NCBI GenBank assembly: GCA_016235155.1
Contig: JACRLW010000037.1
Span: forward strand, 1-59,570
From: Planctomycetota bacterium
Lineage (GTDB): Bacteria > Planctomycetota > UBA1135 > UBA2386
DNA: 59,570 nt
Direction: 5' to 3'
Shown: one piece after another, positions 17,357-26,393 of the stretch
How positions within the stretch are numbered: position 1 is the first letter of the stretch
Layout of the letters: each line of letters starts with the position of its first letter
Translations under genes and position numbers: made by a program
The notes under the pieces: generated by a model
Databases searched by the model: none
Seen by the model: the letters and a program-made list of their open reading frames with translations, nothing else
What the model was told of the DNA's origin: nothing

Positions 17357-18438
17357 CAGAGGCCCAATCCGATCGTGAAGACACCGGCGAGGAACGTGCG
17401 CACGTCGCGGATGGTCCGCGCGGTCGCGCTCTCGTTGACGACGATCACGTCGTCGGGTCGCAGGAGGAAATCGTTCGCGCTGCCCGCTTCGACCATCGCC
17501 AGGTCGATCGGGATCGCTTGCCGTCCGCCCGCGATGCGACGGATCAGTTTGGTCTCGCTCGGCGTCGCGAAGTCGTCGAGTCCCCCGGCGAGCGCGAGCG
17601 CGCGGAGGATGGTGAGATCGCCGCGGAGCGGGAAGGCGCCGCCCTCCCTGACGTGCCCGGTGACGAAGACCTTGGCCGACTGCGGCACGTGGACGACGTC
17701 GCCATCCTCGATCACGCAGTTGGAACTCGCATCGCCGCGCTCGACGAGAGCGGTGATGTCGACCTGCAGGACCCGCGACGTGCTCTCGTCGCCGCACGCC
17801 TCGTGCATCGTGAGGATGGTCAGCTCCTCGACGTCGACCGTCGCAGTCGTCTCGGGGTGGCCGCGCACGCCGAACACCATCGAACCCGCTTCCTCGGTCA
17901 CGCCCCCCGCGAGCGCGAGGACGTCGACGAGCGTCGTGTTGTTGTCCTCGATCTCGAGCCGTCCCGGCTCCTTCACGGCGCCGAGCACGGTGATCGCGCG
18001 CGCGTTGTGCTCCGCGACGAGCACGCGCACGTTCGGATCGACGAGGAAGTCGGCCGAGTAGCGCTTCTCGATCTCCGCCTGGAGATCGGGCGCGGTGCGA
18101 CCGGCGGCCTCCACCACTCCGATCAGCGGCAGCACGATCGTCCCGCTCTCGGCGACGCGCGTCTCGATGCGCTTGGTCTCGTCCGACTTCTCGAGCTGAT
18201 GGACCTCGATCTCGAGAACGTCGCGCGCCCCGATGCGGTACTCCGTCGGCCGCGGTCGGATCCACGACGCCGGGTCGATCGGCATGCGTCTCGCCGCCGC
18301 GTCGGGCCGCACGTTCGCGAGCCGTTCGTTGACGGTGCTCACCGACGTCGCGCATGCCGACAAGAACGGCACGAGCGCCAACGTCGACCAGAATGCTTTG
18401 CGACGCCCGAAGCCGGGCGCCGTCGGATCCTTTGCCAT
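17356..18438 (-). CDS. Wza-like polysaccharide export lipoprotein
   Basis: A 360-residue outer-membrane polysaccharide export protein. The N-terminus is a lipoprotein signal ending Leu-Ser-Ala-Cys. Next comes a Poly_export domain (Tyr-Arg-Ile-Gly-Ala-Arg-Asp-Val-Leu-Glu-Ile), followed by SLBB-type repeats such as Val-Leu-Gly-Ala-Val-Lys-Glu-Pro-Gly and Val-Thr-Gly-His-Val-Arg-Glu-Gly-Gly. It should form the export channel that docks on the Wzc-like protein encoded next. ATG at 18438 gives a normal lipoprotein signal and has a purine-rich stretch upstream; an in-frame ATG at 18480 lies inside a hairpin with no ribosome site. Confidence 0.9.
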   Translation of the reverse strand: MAKDPTAPGFGRRKAFWSTLALVPFLSACATSVSTVNERLANVRPDAAARRMPIDPASWIRPRPTEYRIGARDVLEIEVHQLEKSDETKRIETRVAESGTIVLPLIGVVEAAGRTAPDLQAEIEKRYSADFLVDPNVRVLVAEHNARAITVLGAVKEPGRLEIEDNNTTLVDVLALAGGVTEEAGSMVFGVRGHPETTATVDVEELTILTMHEACGDESTSRVLQVDITALVERGDASSNCVIEDGDVVHVPQSAKVFVTGHVREGGAFPLRGDLTILRALALAGGLDDFATPSETKLIRRIAGGRQAIPIDLAMVEAGSANDFLLRPDDVIVVNESATARTIRDVRTFLAGVFTIGLGL

Positions 18439-18458
18439 CTCGTTCGCTTCCCTAGCCG

Positions 18459-18504
18459 GGCGGGCATCGCCCGCCGTCATTGCACCGGTTCGCCGACCGG
18501 TGCA
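18459..18504. promoter_or_regulatory. Two adjacent hairpins upstream of the export gene
   Basis: Stem GGCGGGC/GCCCGCC (18459-18465 with 18469-18475, loop 3) and stem TGCACCGG/CCGGTGCA (18481-18488 with 18497-18504, loop 8). They fill most of the 93-bp gap between the 18532 gene and the export gene, the widest gap in this part of the operon. There is no T-run, so a processing or attenuation element is as likely as a terminator. Confidence 0.45.
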
Positions 18505-18531
18505 CAGAACGTCATCGCCGTCGCGCGTTCG

Positions 18532-19194
18532 TCACGGACGGATGCGACTGACCTCGTTCTGGTTGATGGATGCCGTCGCCGTGCCGATCGGCACCGCGAT
18601 CGCGCCGGCCGAGCCCGCCGCGATCACCGTCCAGCTCACCGGGAAGACCTTGGGCTGCGCGAGCGGCACGTCGTCGACCGGTTGCTCCGCCGCCGGCGTT
18701 CCTTCGATCGCCGACCGCGGGACCGCCAGGTCGATCGCAGTCACGGTCGCCTGCTCGTCCGCGACGATGCCGAGCGTGAGACCGCGCCCGAGCTCGAGCA
18801 CCACGCGCTCGCCGTTCTTCATCGCGGGCAGCACGCACGAGCCGTCGTCGGACGCCTCGAGCTTCGCGATGACCTCGTCCTCGGCGGTGCGACGCACGCT
18901 CGCCTGCCACGCCGGCAACGGTCGTCGCGTCTCCTTGCTCAGGAAGCGCACGCGGAGCTCGCCGGGTCGCACCGCGATCGCGTGCGTCACCGCGACCGCG
19001 GGCACCGCCGCCTTCTCGCGAGAACTGGTGGAGCTGTCGGCCGCTTTGGGCTGTACCGCGGGCGCCGGGTTCGGCGTCTGTGCGTTCGCGTCGGCCGCGA
19101 TCGACGCGGCGGCGATGGCGCCGCTGGCGATCCACGCGGCGACGCGGTGCTTGGGATTGGCTTCGTTCGGGTTCGGGTCGCGCTGCTGGGTCAT
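18532..19194 (-). CDS. Exported protein of unknown function in the EPS operon
   Basis: A 220-residue protein. A hydrophilic start is followed by a hydrophobic Ala-Ile segment and an Ala-Asn-Ala-Gln site typical of a signal peptide. A Ser/Ala/Pro-rich spacer leads to a region of about 90 residues with beta-type alternation (carboxypeptidase-regulatory-like in feel, not certain). A hydrophobic Ala-Gly-rich segment near residues 190-208 could be a C-terminal membrane anchor. It lies between the epimerase and export genes on the same strand. I do not recognise the family. Confidence 0.7.
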   Translation of the reverse strand: MTQQRDPNPNEANPKHRVAAWIASGAIAAASIAADANAQTPNPAPAVQPKAADSSTSSREKAAVPAVAVTHAIAVRPGELRVRFLSKETRRPLPAWQASVRRTAEDEVIAKLEASDDGSCVLPAMKNGERVVLELGRGLTLGIVADEQATVTAIDLAVPRSAIEGTPAAEQPVDDVPLAQPKVFPVSWTVIAAGSAGAIAVPIGTATASINQNEVSRIRP

Positions 19195-19239
19195 GGGGAG
19201 AGTGGTGCTGTGGGGTCTGTAGGTCGGGTCGGAGAGGTG

Positions 19240-20394
19240 TCAGTGAGTCGGAACGAGGTTTCGTTCCGGGCTGCCCGCCGGCGTCTGCACGCCGAGGAAG
19301 CGGCGGATTCGCGTGGTGATGCGCGCGGCGGCGCGGCCGTCGCCGTACGGGTTCACGGCCTGTGACATCGCGGCGTAGACGCGCTCGTCGTCGAGTAGGC
19401 GCAGGGTCTGCTCGACGATGCGCTTGCGGTCGGTGCCGACGAGCTTCGCCGTGCCGGCGTCGATGCCTTCCGGTCGCTCGGTGTTGTCGCGCAACACGAG
19501 CACGGGCTTGCCGAGCGCGGGCGCTTCCTCCTGGACGCCGCCGGAATCGGTCAGCACCAGGTGACACGACGCCATCGCCGCGACGAAGTCGGCGTAGTCG
19601 AGCGGCGCCATGAGATGGATGCGCGGGTGCTTGGACAGCACGCGATCGACGGTGCCGCGCACGTTCGGGTTCGGATGGACGGGGAAGACGACTTCCACGT
19701 CTTCGCGTGCCGTGACGATCTCGAGCACGGCGTTGCAGACGTCGTCGAGCGGCGGCCCGAAACTCTCGCGGCGATGCGCGGTCACGAGGATCGTGCGGCG
19801 ACCCTCTTTCGGCGCGAACCGCGTGCGGTCCACGCGCGGAGTCGCCCAGACCAGCGCGTCGATCACCGTGTTGCCGGTGACTTCGATCGACGACGGGGCC
19901 ACGCCCTCGTCGAGCAGGTTGCCGCGCGCACGCGCCGTCGGCGCGAAGTGCAGGTCGGCGAGACGGCCGACCAGCACGCGGTTCATCTCCTCCGGGAACG
20001 GCGAGTTCCTGTCGTGCGTGCGCAGCCCCGCCTCGACGTGGGCGAAGGGCACGCGGCGATAGAACGAGCACAGCCCCGCGGCGGGCACGGTCGTCGTGGC
20101 GCCCTGCCCGATCACGAGGTCGGGTTCGACGAGCGCGAACGCACCGTCGAGCGAATCGATCATGCGGCTGGTCAGGTCCGCGAGCGACTGACCCGGCCTC
20201 ATCAGGTCGAGGTCGATGTCCGCCTCGATCCCGAAGAACTGCAGGATCTGGTCGAGGAGTTCGCGGTGCTGCGCGGTGGCGAGCACCGTCACGCGTGCCC
20301 ACGGTTCACGCCTCAAGGCGTGGACGACCGGGGCGAGTTTGACCGCTTCCGGCCGTGTGCCGACCGCGACGACGATCTTCGAGAGGCGAGTCAT
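19240..20394 (-). CDS. wecB: UDP-GlcNAc 2-epimerase (WecB/MnaA family) lacking a catalytic Asp
   Basis: A 384-residue, full-length non-hydrolysing UDP-N-acetylglucosamine 2-epimerase, which makes UDP-ManNAc for polymer synthesis. Family motifs are present: Gly-Thr-Arg-Pro-Glu-Ala, His-Val-Glu-Ala-Gly-Leu-Arg-Thr, Pro-Glu-Glu-Met-Asn-Arg, Ala-His-Arg-Arg-Glu-Ser-Phe-Gly and Thr-Asp-Ser-Gly-Gly-Val-Gln-Glu-Glu. The oddity is residue 99: the segment corresponding to E. coli His-Gly-Asp-Thr-Thr-Thr reads Gln-Gly-Ala-Thr-Thr-Thr, so the Asp matching catalytic Asp95 is Ala (codon GCC at 20100-20098). Activity is therefore in doubt. It is the first gene of the operon. Confidence 0.92.
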   Translation of the reverse strand: MTRLSKIVVAVGTRPEAVKLAPVVHALRREPWARVTVLATAQHRELLDQILQFFGIEADIDLDLMRPGQSLADLTSRMIDSLDGAFALVEPDLVIGQGATTTVPAAGLCSFYRRVPFAHVEAGLRTHDRNSPFPEEMNRVLVGRLADLHFAPTARARGNLLDEGVAPSSIEVTGNTVIDALVWATPRVDRTRFAPKEGRRTILVTAHRRESFGPPLDDVCNAVLEIVTAREDVEVVFPVHPNPNVRGTVDRVLSKHPRIHLMAPLDYADFVAAMASCHLVLTDSGGVQEEAPALGKPVLVLRDNTERPEGIDAGTAKLVGTDRKRIVEQTLRLLDDERVYAAMSQAVNPYGDGRAAARITTRIRRFLGVQTPAGSPERNLVPTH

Positions 20395-20605
20395 TGGCCT
20401 TTCCGAGCCCGGGGACTCTTGCGAGAGAGAGGTGTTGCCTCGGGTCCGGGGGCTGCGCGCGATCGAGGGTGATCCGCTCCTTCCCCGTCTCCCGAGGGCT
20501 CGCCGGCTGCGAGGGTGCAGCGACCAGCAAGCAAGGCATGGATCGTGCGGCGACCCGTCTAAGGTTGAATGCCGGTCGGAGAAACTTCGACCGTATGTGC
20601 GCCGC

Positions 20606-20646
20606 TCAGGTGTTCACCTGACATTGGCAATCAGGTGAATGCCTGA
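20606..20646. promoter_or_regulatory. Two similar 16-bp palindromes ahead of the EPS operon
   Basis: TCAGGTGTTCACCTGA at 20606-20621 (7-bp arms) and TCAGGTGAATGCCTGA at 20631-20646 (5-bp arms, same half-site) are 9 bp apart, centres 25 bp apart. They lie just after the FG-GAP gene stop and 212-252 bp before the epimerase start. This fits paired operators for a dimeric regulator of the operon; an RNA hairpin at the 3' end of the FG-GAP mRNA is the alternative. Confidence 0.5.
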
Positions 20647-20651
20647 TGCCG

Positions 20652-23333
20652 TCAGCGACCGACTCGTTCGTGGATCGCATTGCCGATGCGCGGCGAGGAT
20701 GGATGCGCGTGCGCGGCTTGGATCTCGATCGTGACTCCGGCGAGGGCAGCGTCGGAGGGAACGCTCAGCGTGTGCTCGACCACGCCATTGCTGGTCACGA
20801 GCAGTCGCTCGTAGACGATCGAGGCGAGATCGAGGCGCAGGACTCCGAAGGGCGGGAGCTCGATCGGAGGCGCGGCGCGGGTCGTCGCGTACCAGATCCA
20901 CACCGCGGCGGACGACGGGCCGTATCCCGGTTCGACGAAGGCGCGAAGCGTGAAGCCGCCACCGAGGCGAGCGGCGAAGGGCGCTTCGATCTGGCGATGG
21001 CGGTTGGTCGTGACCTGAGGGCCGAAGGTGACGAGCTCGAGATCGCCGTCGCCGTCGAGGTCGAGGACGCGGAGCGGTCCGTAGAGGCGCGTCGGAGCCG
21101 TGACGCGCTGCGCCGTGCTCGACGTGAAGGTGCCACTGCCGTCGTTGAGCCCGAGCAGGAGCGGGTAGCGCACGCTGTTCGCCGAGACGTCGCAGAGATC
21201 GAGGTCGCCGTCCTCGTCGAGGTCGGCGAGTGCGAGGCCGGTCGTGTCGGTGGGATTGGCGGGAAGGCGCGTCGCCGTGGCGTCGGTGAAGCTCGCGTCG
21301 CCCTGGTTCAGGTAGAGGTGGTTCTGCCCGTAGCCGGGCGCCGGCGGCATGCCCGCACCGAGCACGAGGTCGAGGTCGCCGTCGCGATCGACGTCGCCCG
21401 CCGCGAAGCGGCGGATCGACTCGCCGGGGACCGGGAAGCGCGAGGTGCTGGCGTCGGTGAACACGCCGTTCTGCTGGAGCAGGAGGCGCGGCGGATAGAT
21501 GCCCATGAAGATCCGCGGCGAGGCGCAGACGACGTCGAGGTCGCCGTCATGGTCGACGTCGACGGCGAGTTCGGGCACCGCGTCGATCGGCGCGGCGGAC
21601 CAGCCGCTCGCGGCTGCGAAGCGTCCGGTGCCGTCGTTGATCAGGAGCGTGTGCGTGAGAGCGAAGCTCGCCGCGTCCTCGTCGGTGCGCAACAGGTCGA
21701 GGTCGCCGTCGCCGTCGCGATCGAAGGGCAGGATCGCGATCGTGCGCGCGGTCTCGGTCGGCAGATGACCGGCGGTCGCGTCGGCGAAGCCACCGAGGCC
21801 GTCGGCAAGGAAGAGGCGGTCCTGCCCGTCGAGGCGGAAGACGACGTCGCACGCGCGATCGCCGTCGACATCGCAAGCGACGAAGCGCAACGAGGGCGCG
21901 GCGAAGCGCGCATGCCAGGCGAAGCGGCCGTCGCCATCGGCGAGCGCAACGTGGAAACTGGCGTCGGCGGCGCGGGTCGCGAGCAGGTCGGGATCGCCGT
22001 CGCGATCGACGTCGGCGAACTCGAACTCCGTGCAGTCGATCAGCTCGGCGGGAACGGCGTGCTGCGAGTCGTCGGCGAAGACACCGGACTCGTTGCGGAA
22101 GTACTGCACGCGCGAAGCCCCGGCGACCAGCACGTCGGCGTCGCCGTCCTGGTCGGTGTCGCCGACCAAGGCGAGGCTCGCGACGGTCGCGAAGCCGGGG
22201 AGGCGCGCGGTGCCGGCGTCGGTGAAGAAGCCGTTCCCGTCGTTCTCCCAGAGCGCCGCGGGCGCGGCGAGGCGCGAAACCGGCTGCGTCTCGTCGACGC
22301 GCGCGACAAAGAGGTCGAGGTCGCCGTCGGCGTCGACGTCGAGGGGCAGCAGCGCGGTCGTGCCGCGGCGCGCGAGCGAGGGGAAGTACGTGACGGGCAC
22401 CGCCGGAAAGTGGCCCGTGCCGTCGTTCAACACGAGCCGGTCGACGCTCGAGAACGCGTCGTCGCCGGGCGACGCGACCGCGAGGTCGAGGTCGAGGTCG
22501 CCGTCGGCGTCGAAGAGGATCTGCGAGGCGGCGCCGATGCCGAAGTTCTGAGGCAGGTGTGTCGCGGTCGCGTCGAGGAAGCCGCCGCTGCCGTCGTTGA
22601 GCCAGAGCGACGAGCCGCCGTCGAAGGGGAACGCGCGCGTCCCGCGGATCACGACCAGGTCGAGGTCGCCGTCGCGATCGACGTCGCCGGCGACCGGTGA
22701 GCGCGAGATCACGCCGTCCTGCGGGAGCGGACGGGTGGACACGGTGAAGACACCGTTGCCGTCATTGACGAGCAGGCGCTCGGGCGTCGCTCCGAACGGC
22801 GAACTGCTGCCGCAGAGGAACAAGTCGACGTCGCGATCGCCGTCCGCGTGAAAGGCCGCGATGCCGTTGCAGCCGAGCGCGTCGTCGTCGGGCAGCGTCG
22901 CCGACGGTGTGAAGTGCCCGAGGCCGTCGTTGCGGAGCAGAAGCGTGCGCCCCCCGCTCGCGAAAATGACCGAGCGACCGACCACGACGTCGGCATCGCC
23001 ATCCCCGTCGACGTCCGCTGCGCACAGCGCGGTGATCGTGAAGCTCCCGGAGGTAAAGAGGATCGTGTGTTCGAGCGCGCCGAAGGTCCCCTGTCCGTCG
23101 TTGCGCGCCACCGCGAGCACCGGCAGGTTGCTCGTCGCGTCGATGCCCACCCCACAAAAGTCGTGATCGCGATCGCCGTCGACGTCGACCAGTGCGATCT
23201 GCATGAGGCTCGGCAGATCGGACGGCATCGTGCGCCGCCCACCGCCATCGAACTGACTCTGGGCCGGGATCGTCGCGACCACGAGAGACACGCCGCACCA
23301 CGCGGCGCACGTACGAATCGAAACGCACGACAT
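20652..23333 (-). CDS. Secreted FG-GAP/VCBS-repeat protein
   Basis: An 893-residue protein with a signal peptide (about 25 residues, cleavage near Ala-Gln-Ser). About 14 repeats follow, each with a calcium-binding-like Asp-x-Asp-x-Asp-Gly-Asp core such as Asp-Val-Asp-Arg-Asp-Gly-Asp-Leu-Asp-Leu, spaced about 55-60 residues apart. This is the integrin-alpha/FG-GAP beta-propeller type, so two propeller blades sets are likely. A short beta-rich C-terminal domain ends the protein. It is probably a surface or secreted adhesive or binding protein. It is upstream of the EPS operon on the same strand but separated from it by 257 bp. Confidence 0.9.
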   Translation of the reverse strand: MSCVSIRTCAAWCGVSLVVATIPAQSQFDGGGRRTMPSDLPSLMQIALVDVDGDRDHDFCGVGIDATSNLPVLAVARNDGQGTFGALEHTILFTSGSFTITALCAADVDGDGDADVVVGRSVIFASGGRTLLLRNDGLGHFTPSATLPDDDALGCNGIAAFHADGDRDVDLFLCGSSSPFGATPERLLVNDGNGVFTVSTRPLPQDGVISRSPVAGDVDRDGDLDLVVIRGTRAFPFDGGSSLWLNDGSGGFLDATATHLPQNFGIGAASQILFDADGDLDLDLAVASPGDDAFSSVDRLVLNDGTGHFPAVPVTYFPSLARRGTTALLPLDVDADGDLDLFVARVDETQPVSRLAAPAALWENDGNGFFTDAGTARLPGFATVASLALVGDTDQDGDADVLVAGASRVQYFRNESGVFADDSQHAVPAELIDCTEFEFADVDRDGDPDLLATRAADASFHVALADGDGRFAWHARFAAPSLRFVACDVDGDRACDVVFRLDGQDRLFLADGLGGFADATAGHLPTETARTIAILPFDRDGDGDLDLLRTDEDAASFALTHTLLINDGTGRFAAASGWSAAPIDAVPELAVDVDHDGDLDVVCASPRIFMGIYPPRLLLQQNGVFTDASTSRFPVPGESIRRFAAGDVDRDGDLDLVLGAGMPPAPGYGQNHLYLNQGDASFTDATATRLPANPTDTTGLALADLDEDGDLDLCDVSANSVRYPLLLGLNDGSGTFTSSTAQRVTAPTRLYGPLRVLDLDGDGDLELVTFGPQVTTNRHRQIEAPFAARLGGGFTLRAFVEPGYGPSSAAVWIWYATTRAAPPIELPPFGVLRLDLASIVYERLLVTSNGVVEHTLSVPSDAALAGVTIEIQAAHAHPSSPRIGNAIHERVGR

Positions 23334-23400
23334 CGGAGCCTCCTCACGGGGTGGAGTGGAGGAACCCCCGGCAGCACCGGCTTGTTTCCGGAGCGCGTAG

Positions 23401-24432
23401 TCACGAACCGATGGTCACCCGCAGGTTGCGCACCCCGAGGATCGCACGCCGTTCGAGCCGCCGGCCGTTCGCGTCGCGGAAGACGAACGAAGGTCTGGCG
23501 CCCCGGGTGGCGCATTGCGCCACCTCCACGTCGAGGAAGCCGTCGTGCACGAGTGAGTGGCAGCGCGCGCAGAGGGTGACGAGGTTGCCCGGCGTCGTCG
23601 GTCCGCCCTTGCTGCGCCAGTGCACGTGATGCGCGTGCAGGCCGCGACGGCTCTTGCAGTTCAGGCAGGCGTGGCCGTCGCGGGCGAGGACCTTGGCGCG
23701 CATTGCGGGAGGCGTGGCGGCGTCGCTGCTGATCGACTCGACGGTCGCTTGCGCGAGCGGCTCCTCGCCGTCCTCGGTCACGAGCTCGTCGGCGCGCACG
23801 ACCACGCGGAACGGGCCGCCGTCGACGGGCCTTCGCCCGGCCACGCTGCCCTCGGCGTCGCTCGCGAGCACCAGCCGCAGCATCTCTTTCAGGATGTCGA
23901 TGTCGCGGAACTCCGCGTCATCGCCGAACTCGGCGCGCAGCTTGGCACGCGCGTTCTCCCACATCTGCCAGTCGACGGCGTCGAGCTCGAAGTGCAGACC
24001 GAAGCGCGCGTGCGGCATGCCGCTGCCGTCCGGCGGGGCATCGCCCGGCCGCGCGCGACGCACCAGCCGATCGAGCTCGTCCTGCGTCGCCCCGAGCGCC
24101 CGCTCGAGCCACGCGTTCTCGGTCTGCGACGTTGCCACCTCGCAGACTCGGCGCACGCGCGACCACGACAGCCGGCTCCCCGCGAACGCCGCGTCGATCG
24201 CCTTCAACTCCCTCAGGCGCAGTCCCGCGTGCAATAGCTCGCGCGCCGACCGCCGCGCCATGCCGAGCGCGCGCACCGCATACGCGACGGCCGAAGGAAA
24301 CCCCAGCGCCTGGTGCAACCCGCGCTCGTGCAGATCGGCGAGATAGAAGGCCGTCGCCCGATTGCCGAGATCCGCGACGCGGCAGGTCCGCCGCAACCGC
24401 TCGTCGATCGCCTCGGCGCAGAGTCCGCTCAC
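23401..24432 (-). CDS. HNH endonuclease with DUF222-like N-terminal region
   Basis: A 343-residue protein. The N-terminal two thirds are helical, Ala/Arg-rich and DUF222-like. The C-terminal part is an HNH nuclease module: Cys-Leu-Asn-Cys, His-Ala-His-His-Val, Asn-Leu-Val-Thr-Leu-Cys-Ala-Arg-Cys-His. Such proteins are numerous, often multicopy, and of uncertain biological role (selfish or DNA-processing). It is intact and serves as the reference for the broken homologue at 48575-49631. The 227 bp between its start and the imuB stop hold nothing I recognise. Confidence 0.88.
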   Translation of the reverse strand: MSGLCAEAIDERLRRTCRVADLGNRATAFYLADLHERGLHQALGFPSAVAYAVRALGMARRSARELLHAGLRLRELKAIDAAFAGSRLSWSRVRRVCEVATSQTENAWLERALGATQDELDRLVRRARPGDAPPDGSGMPHARFGLHFELDAVDWQMWENARAKLRAEFGDDAEFRDIDILKEMLRLVLASDAEGSVAGRRPVDGGPFRVVVRADELVTEDGEEPLAQATVESISSDAATPPAMRAKVLARDGHACLNCKSRRGLHAHHVHWRSKGGPTTPGNLVTLCARCHSLVHDGFLDVEVAQCATRGARPSFVFRDANGRRLERRAILGVRNLRVTIGS

Positions 24433-24659
24433 GAGGGTGAAATCAAGCGTCGTTTCCCGTCGCTGTCGACGTCGCCACCTTGTTCACGCTGCCCTGCCCG
24501 AACCAGCGCCGTCGCGCGCGGCCAGCAGGGCGGCCCACCGCGAACCTCCAGCATCCGGCGTCGAGTGCGAGGGCTCCCGGCCTCGCTCACACTGCGAACC
24601 GACAACGGCTCGTCGGGAACACCATGTTTTCGCTTCGCTGCTCCTCGGTCCGCACACGA

Positions 24660-26174
24660 TCACTCCACCGCCCCCTGCTCGAACCATCGCCGCCGCGCGC
24701 GGTCCCAGAAGATCCAGAGCACGTCGCCGCGCTCGGCTTCGGCGAAGTGGTATTCGCGGTGTTGCTCGGTCGTCCACCAGCCGCCGGAGATCACGAAGGG
24801 GCCGTGCAGCTTGCGCACCGGGCCGGCGCGCAGGCCGGCGGCGAACCAGCCGTCGGGGCCGGGGCGTTGATCGGGCAGCGCGCGCGGACGGAGCAGGATG
24901 CGACGCACGAGGGCGGGCGGGCTCTCGCGGTCGGGGCGCGCGAGCGGCAGGTGTTGCAGCGCTTCGAGGCGGAAGCGCGCTTCGGGCAGGTGGCCGGCGC
25001 GCAGCGTCGCGCGGCAGACGGCGGCGTCGCCCAGGCGCGCGCGCAGGCGGGCGATCGCGCGGTCGACGAGTTTCGGGTCGCGACGCGGCGCCTCCGCGAA
25101 GAGCTCGAGCTGTTCGCGGGTCGCGCGCACGGCGTCGCAGCGCAGTTCGAGACCGGTCGGTTCGACGCCGCCGGGCAGCGTCGCGAGGGTCTGCTGCGCG
25201 ACCGATTCGAGGCGCAGGCGCAAGAGCTCGGTGAGCTGCACTTCGTCGAGCGTCGGCTCGGCGGGTTCGATGCGCATGGTGATCGGCAAGGCGCCGTCGA
25301 GCAGGATCGTGACGTCGAGCGCCCGCAGCGCCTCGCCGCGCGCCGCGAGCTGCTGGCCCAGCCGCGCGATCGCCCGCTTGCCGAGGAAGACGAGGCTCGG
25401 CGCGTCGAGCCGCGGATCCTCGGGGTCGCGTTCCCAGCGGTCGCTGAGCGGGCTCGCCTCGACGTGCGGCACGAGCGCTTCGGCGCGCCGCCCGAGCGCG
25501 ATCTCGTGCAGGCCGTGCGCGTCCTTGCCGAAGCGCTCGAGCAGGCCGCGCGGCGGCAGACGGCGCAGGGCACCGACGGTGTCGATGCCGAGCCGATCGA
25601 GCGCGTCGCGCAGCTTGGGGTCGATGCCGAGGCGGTCGAGGCGGACCTGGTCGGCGCGGCGCTGTTCGTCCTCGGGTGACGCGAGCACGAGCGCGCGCGC
25701 ACCGCCCACGCGCGCGAGGGCGTAGGCATGGAAGCGGGTGAAGCCGACGACGGCGCGCGCGGCGAAGCCGGTGGCGGTGATGCGCGCGAGGAGTTGCGCG
25801 GCCCAGTCCTCGTGCGAGGCGAAGAGCTGGGTGAGGCCGCTCGCGTCGAGCCAAGAGACCCCGGGTTCGGCGACGGACGGTTCGACGGTCGGCGAGAACT
25901 CGAGGAGGGTCTGCGTGAGGCTGCGGACGGCGGCGTCGATCTCGCTGGTGTCGACGGTCGATGCGCGGAGTTCGGCGCAGAGGGACAGGGCCTCGGCATA
26001 GCGGCGCCCCGGGAGGATGCGGGCGCCGCGCGCGGCTTCGTTGACCCAGAGGATGCGGCCTTGCGGCTCGTCGCGCTCGACCACCGCTACGGGGTGGCGG
26101 GACCAGGCGGGCTCGCGCCGCAGCAGGATCTGCAGCGGGAGCGCGGGGACGTCGACGCAGGCGAGGCGGGGCAT
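24660..26174 (-). CDS. imuB: ImuB-like Y-family polymerase homologue
   Basis: A 504-residue protein of the ImuB group. The N-terminus is the Y-family-like start Leu-Ala-Cys-Val-Asp-Val-Pro-Ala-Leu-Pro-Leu-Gln-Ile-Leu; Ser-Trp-Leu-Asp-Ala-Ser-Gly-Leu follows, then a helix-hairpin-helix/little-finger region, and a long C-terminal tail ending Glu-Tyr-His-Phe-Ala-Glu-Ala-Glu. The polymerase acidic triad is degenerate, as in known ImuB, which acts as an adaptor to DnaE2 and the clamp during SOS mutagenesis. The usual partner imuA is not next door but at 44213-44845 on the same strand. No dnaE2 is in the window. Confidence 0.88.
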   Translation of the reverse strand: MPRLACVDVPALPLQILLRREPAWSRHPVAVVERDEPQGRILWVNEAARGARILPGRRYAEALSLCAELRASTVDTSEIDAAVRSLTQTLLEFSPTVEPSVAEPGVSWLDASGLTQLFASHEDWAAQLLARITATGFAARAVVGFTRFHAYALARVGGARALVLASPEDEQRRADQVRLDRLGIDPKLRDALDRLGIDTVGALRRLPPRGLLERFGKDAHGLHEIALGRRAEALVPHVEASPLSDRWERDPEDPRLDAPSLVFLGKRAIARLGQQLAARGEALRALDVTILLDGALPITMRIEPAEPTLDEVQLTELLRLRLESVAQQTLATLPGGVEPTGLELRCDAVRATREQLELFAEAPRRDPKLVDRAIARLRARLGDAAVCRATLRAGHLPEARFRLEALQHLPLARPDRESPPALVRRILLRPRALPDQRPGPDGWFAAGLRAGPVRKLHGPFVISGGWWTTEQHREYHFAEAERGDVLWIFWDRARRRWFEQGAVE

Positions 26175-26393
26175 GGGGATGGGCCGCTTCGCGGGAAGGT
26201 AGACGGGTGTTCTGGGATGAGCAAGCGGGCGTCATCCGGTGCCCGTCGATGGTGCGAACGCTGAGTTGCGCGTGCAATGCGTCGATGCCGTTGACCTCGC
26301 GGTACCCGGGCGAGGGTGACCGTCATGGCCGCCATGGTGAGCGAGGCTTCGTCGTCGTTCCGGGGCGGAGGAATGGTGGGGCGAGCGGCGTGC

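Noticed and set aside
15329..18061. A 910-codon plus-strand frame opposite the Wzc and Wza genes
   Set aside because: Shadow of strongly supported minus-strand genes; composition is not protein-like.
20646..22700. A 684-codon plus-strand frame opposite the FG-GAP gene
   Set aside because: Its apparent repeats are the complement of the Asp-rich FG-GAP motifs.
26250..26275. Possible LexA-like box upstream of imuB (GAACGCTGAGTT)
   Set aside because: Only one half-site fits, the second lacks the final C, and nothing similar is seen upstream of imuA.
26300..26345. Possible further copy of the structured repeat near 26.3 kb, and another near 27.69 kb
   Set aside because: Only short stretches similar to the GGCCGCGATGG end are present, with no closing helix or hairpins.
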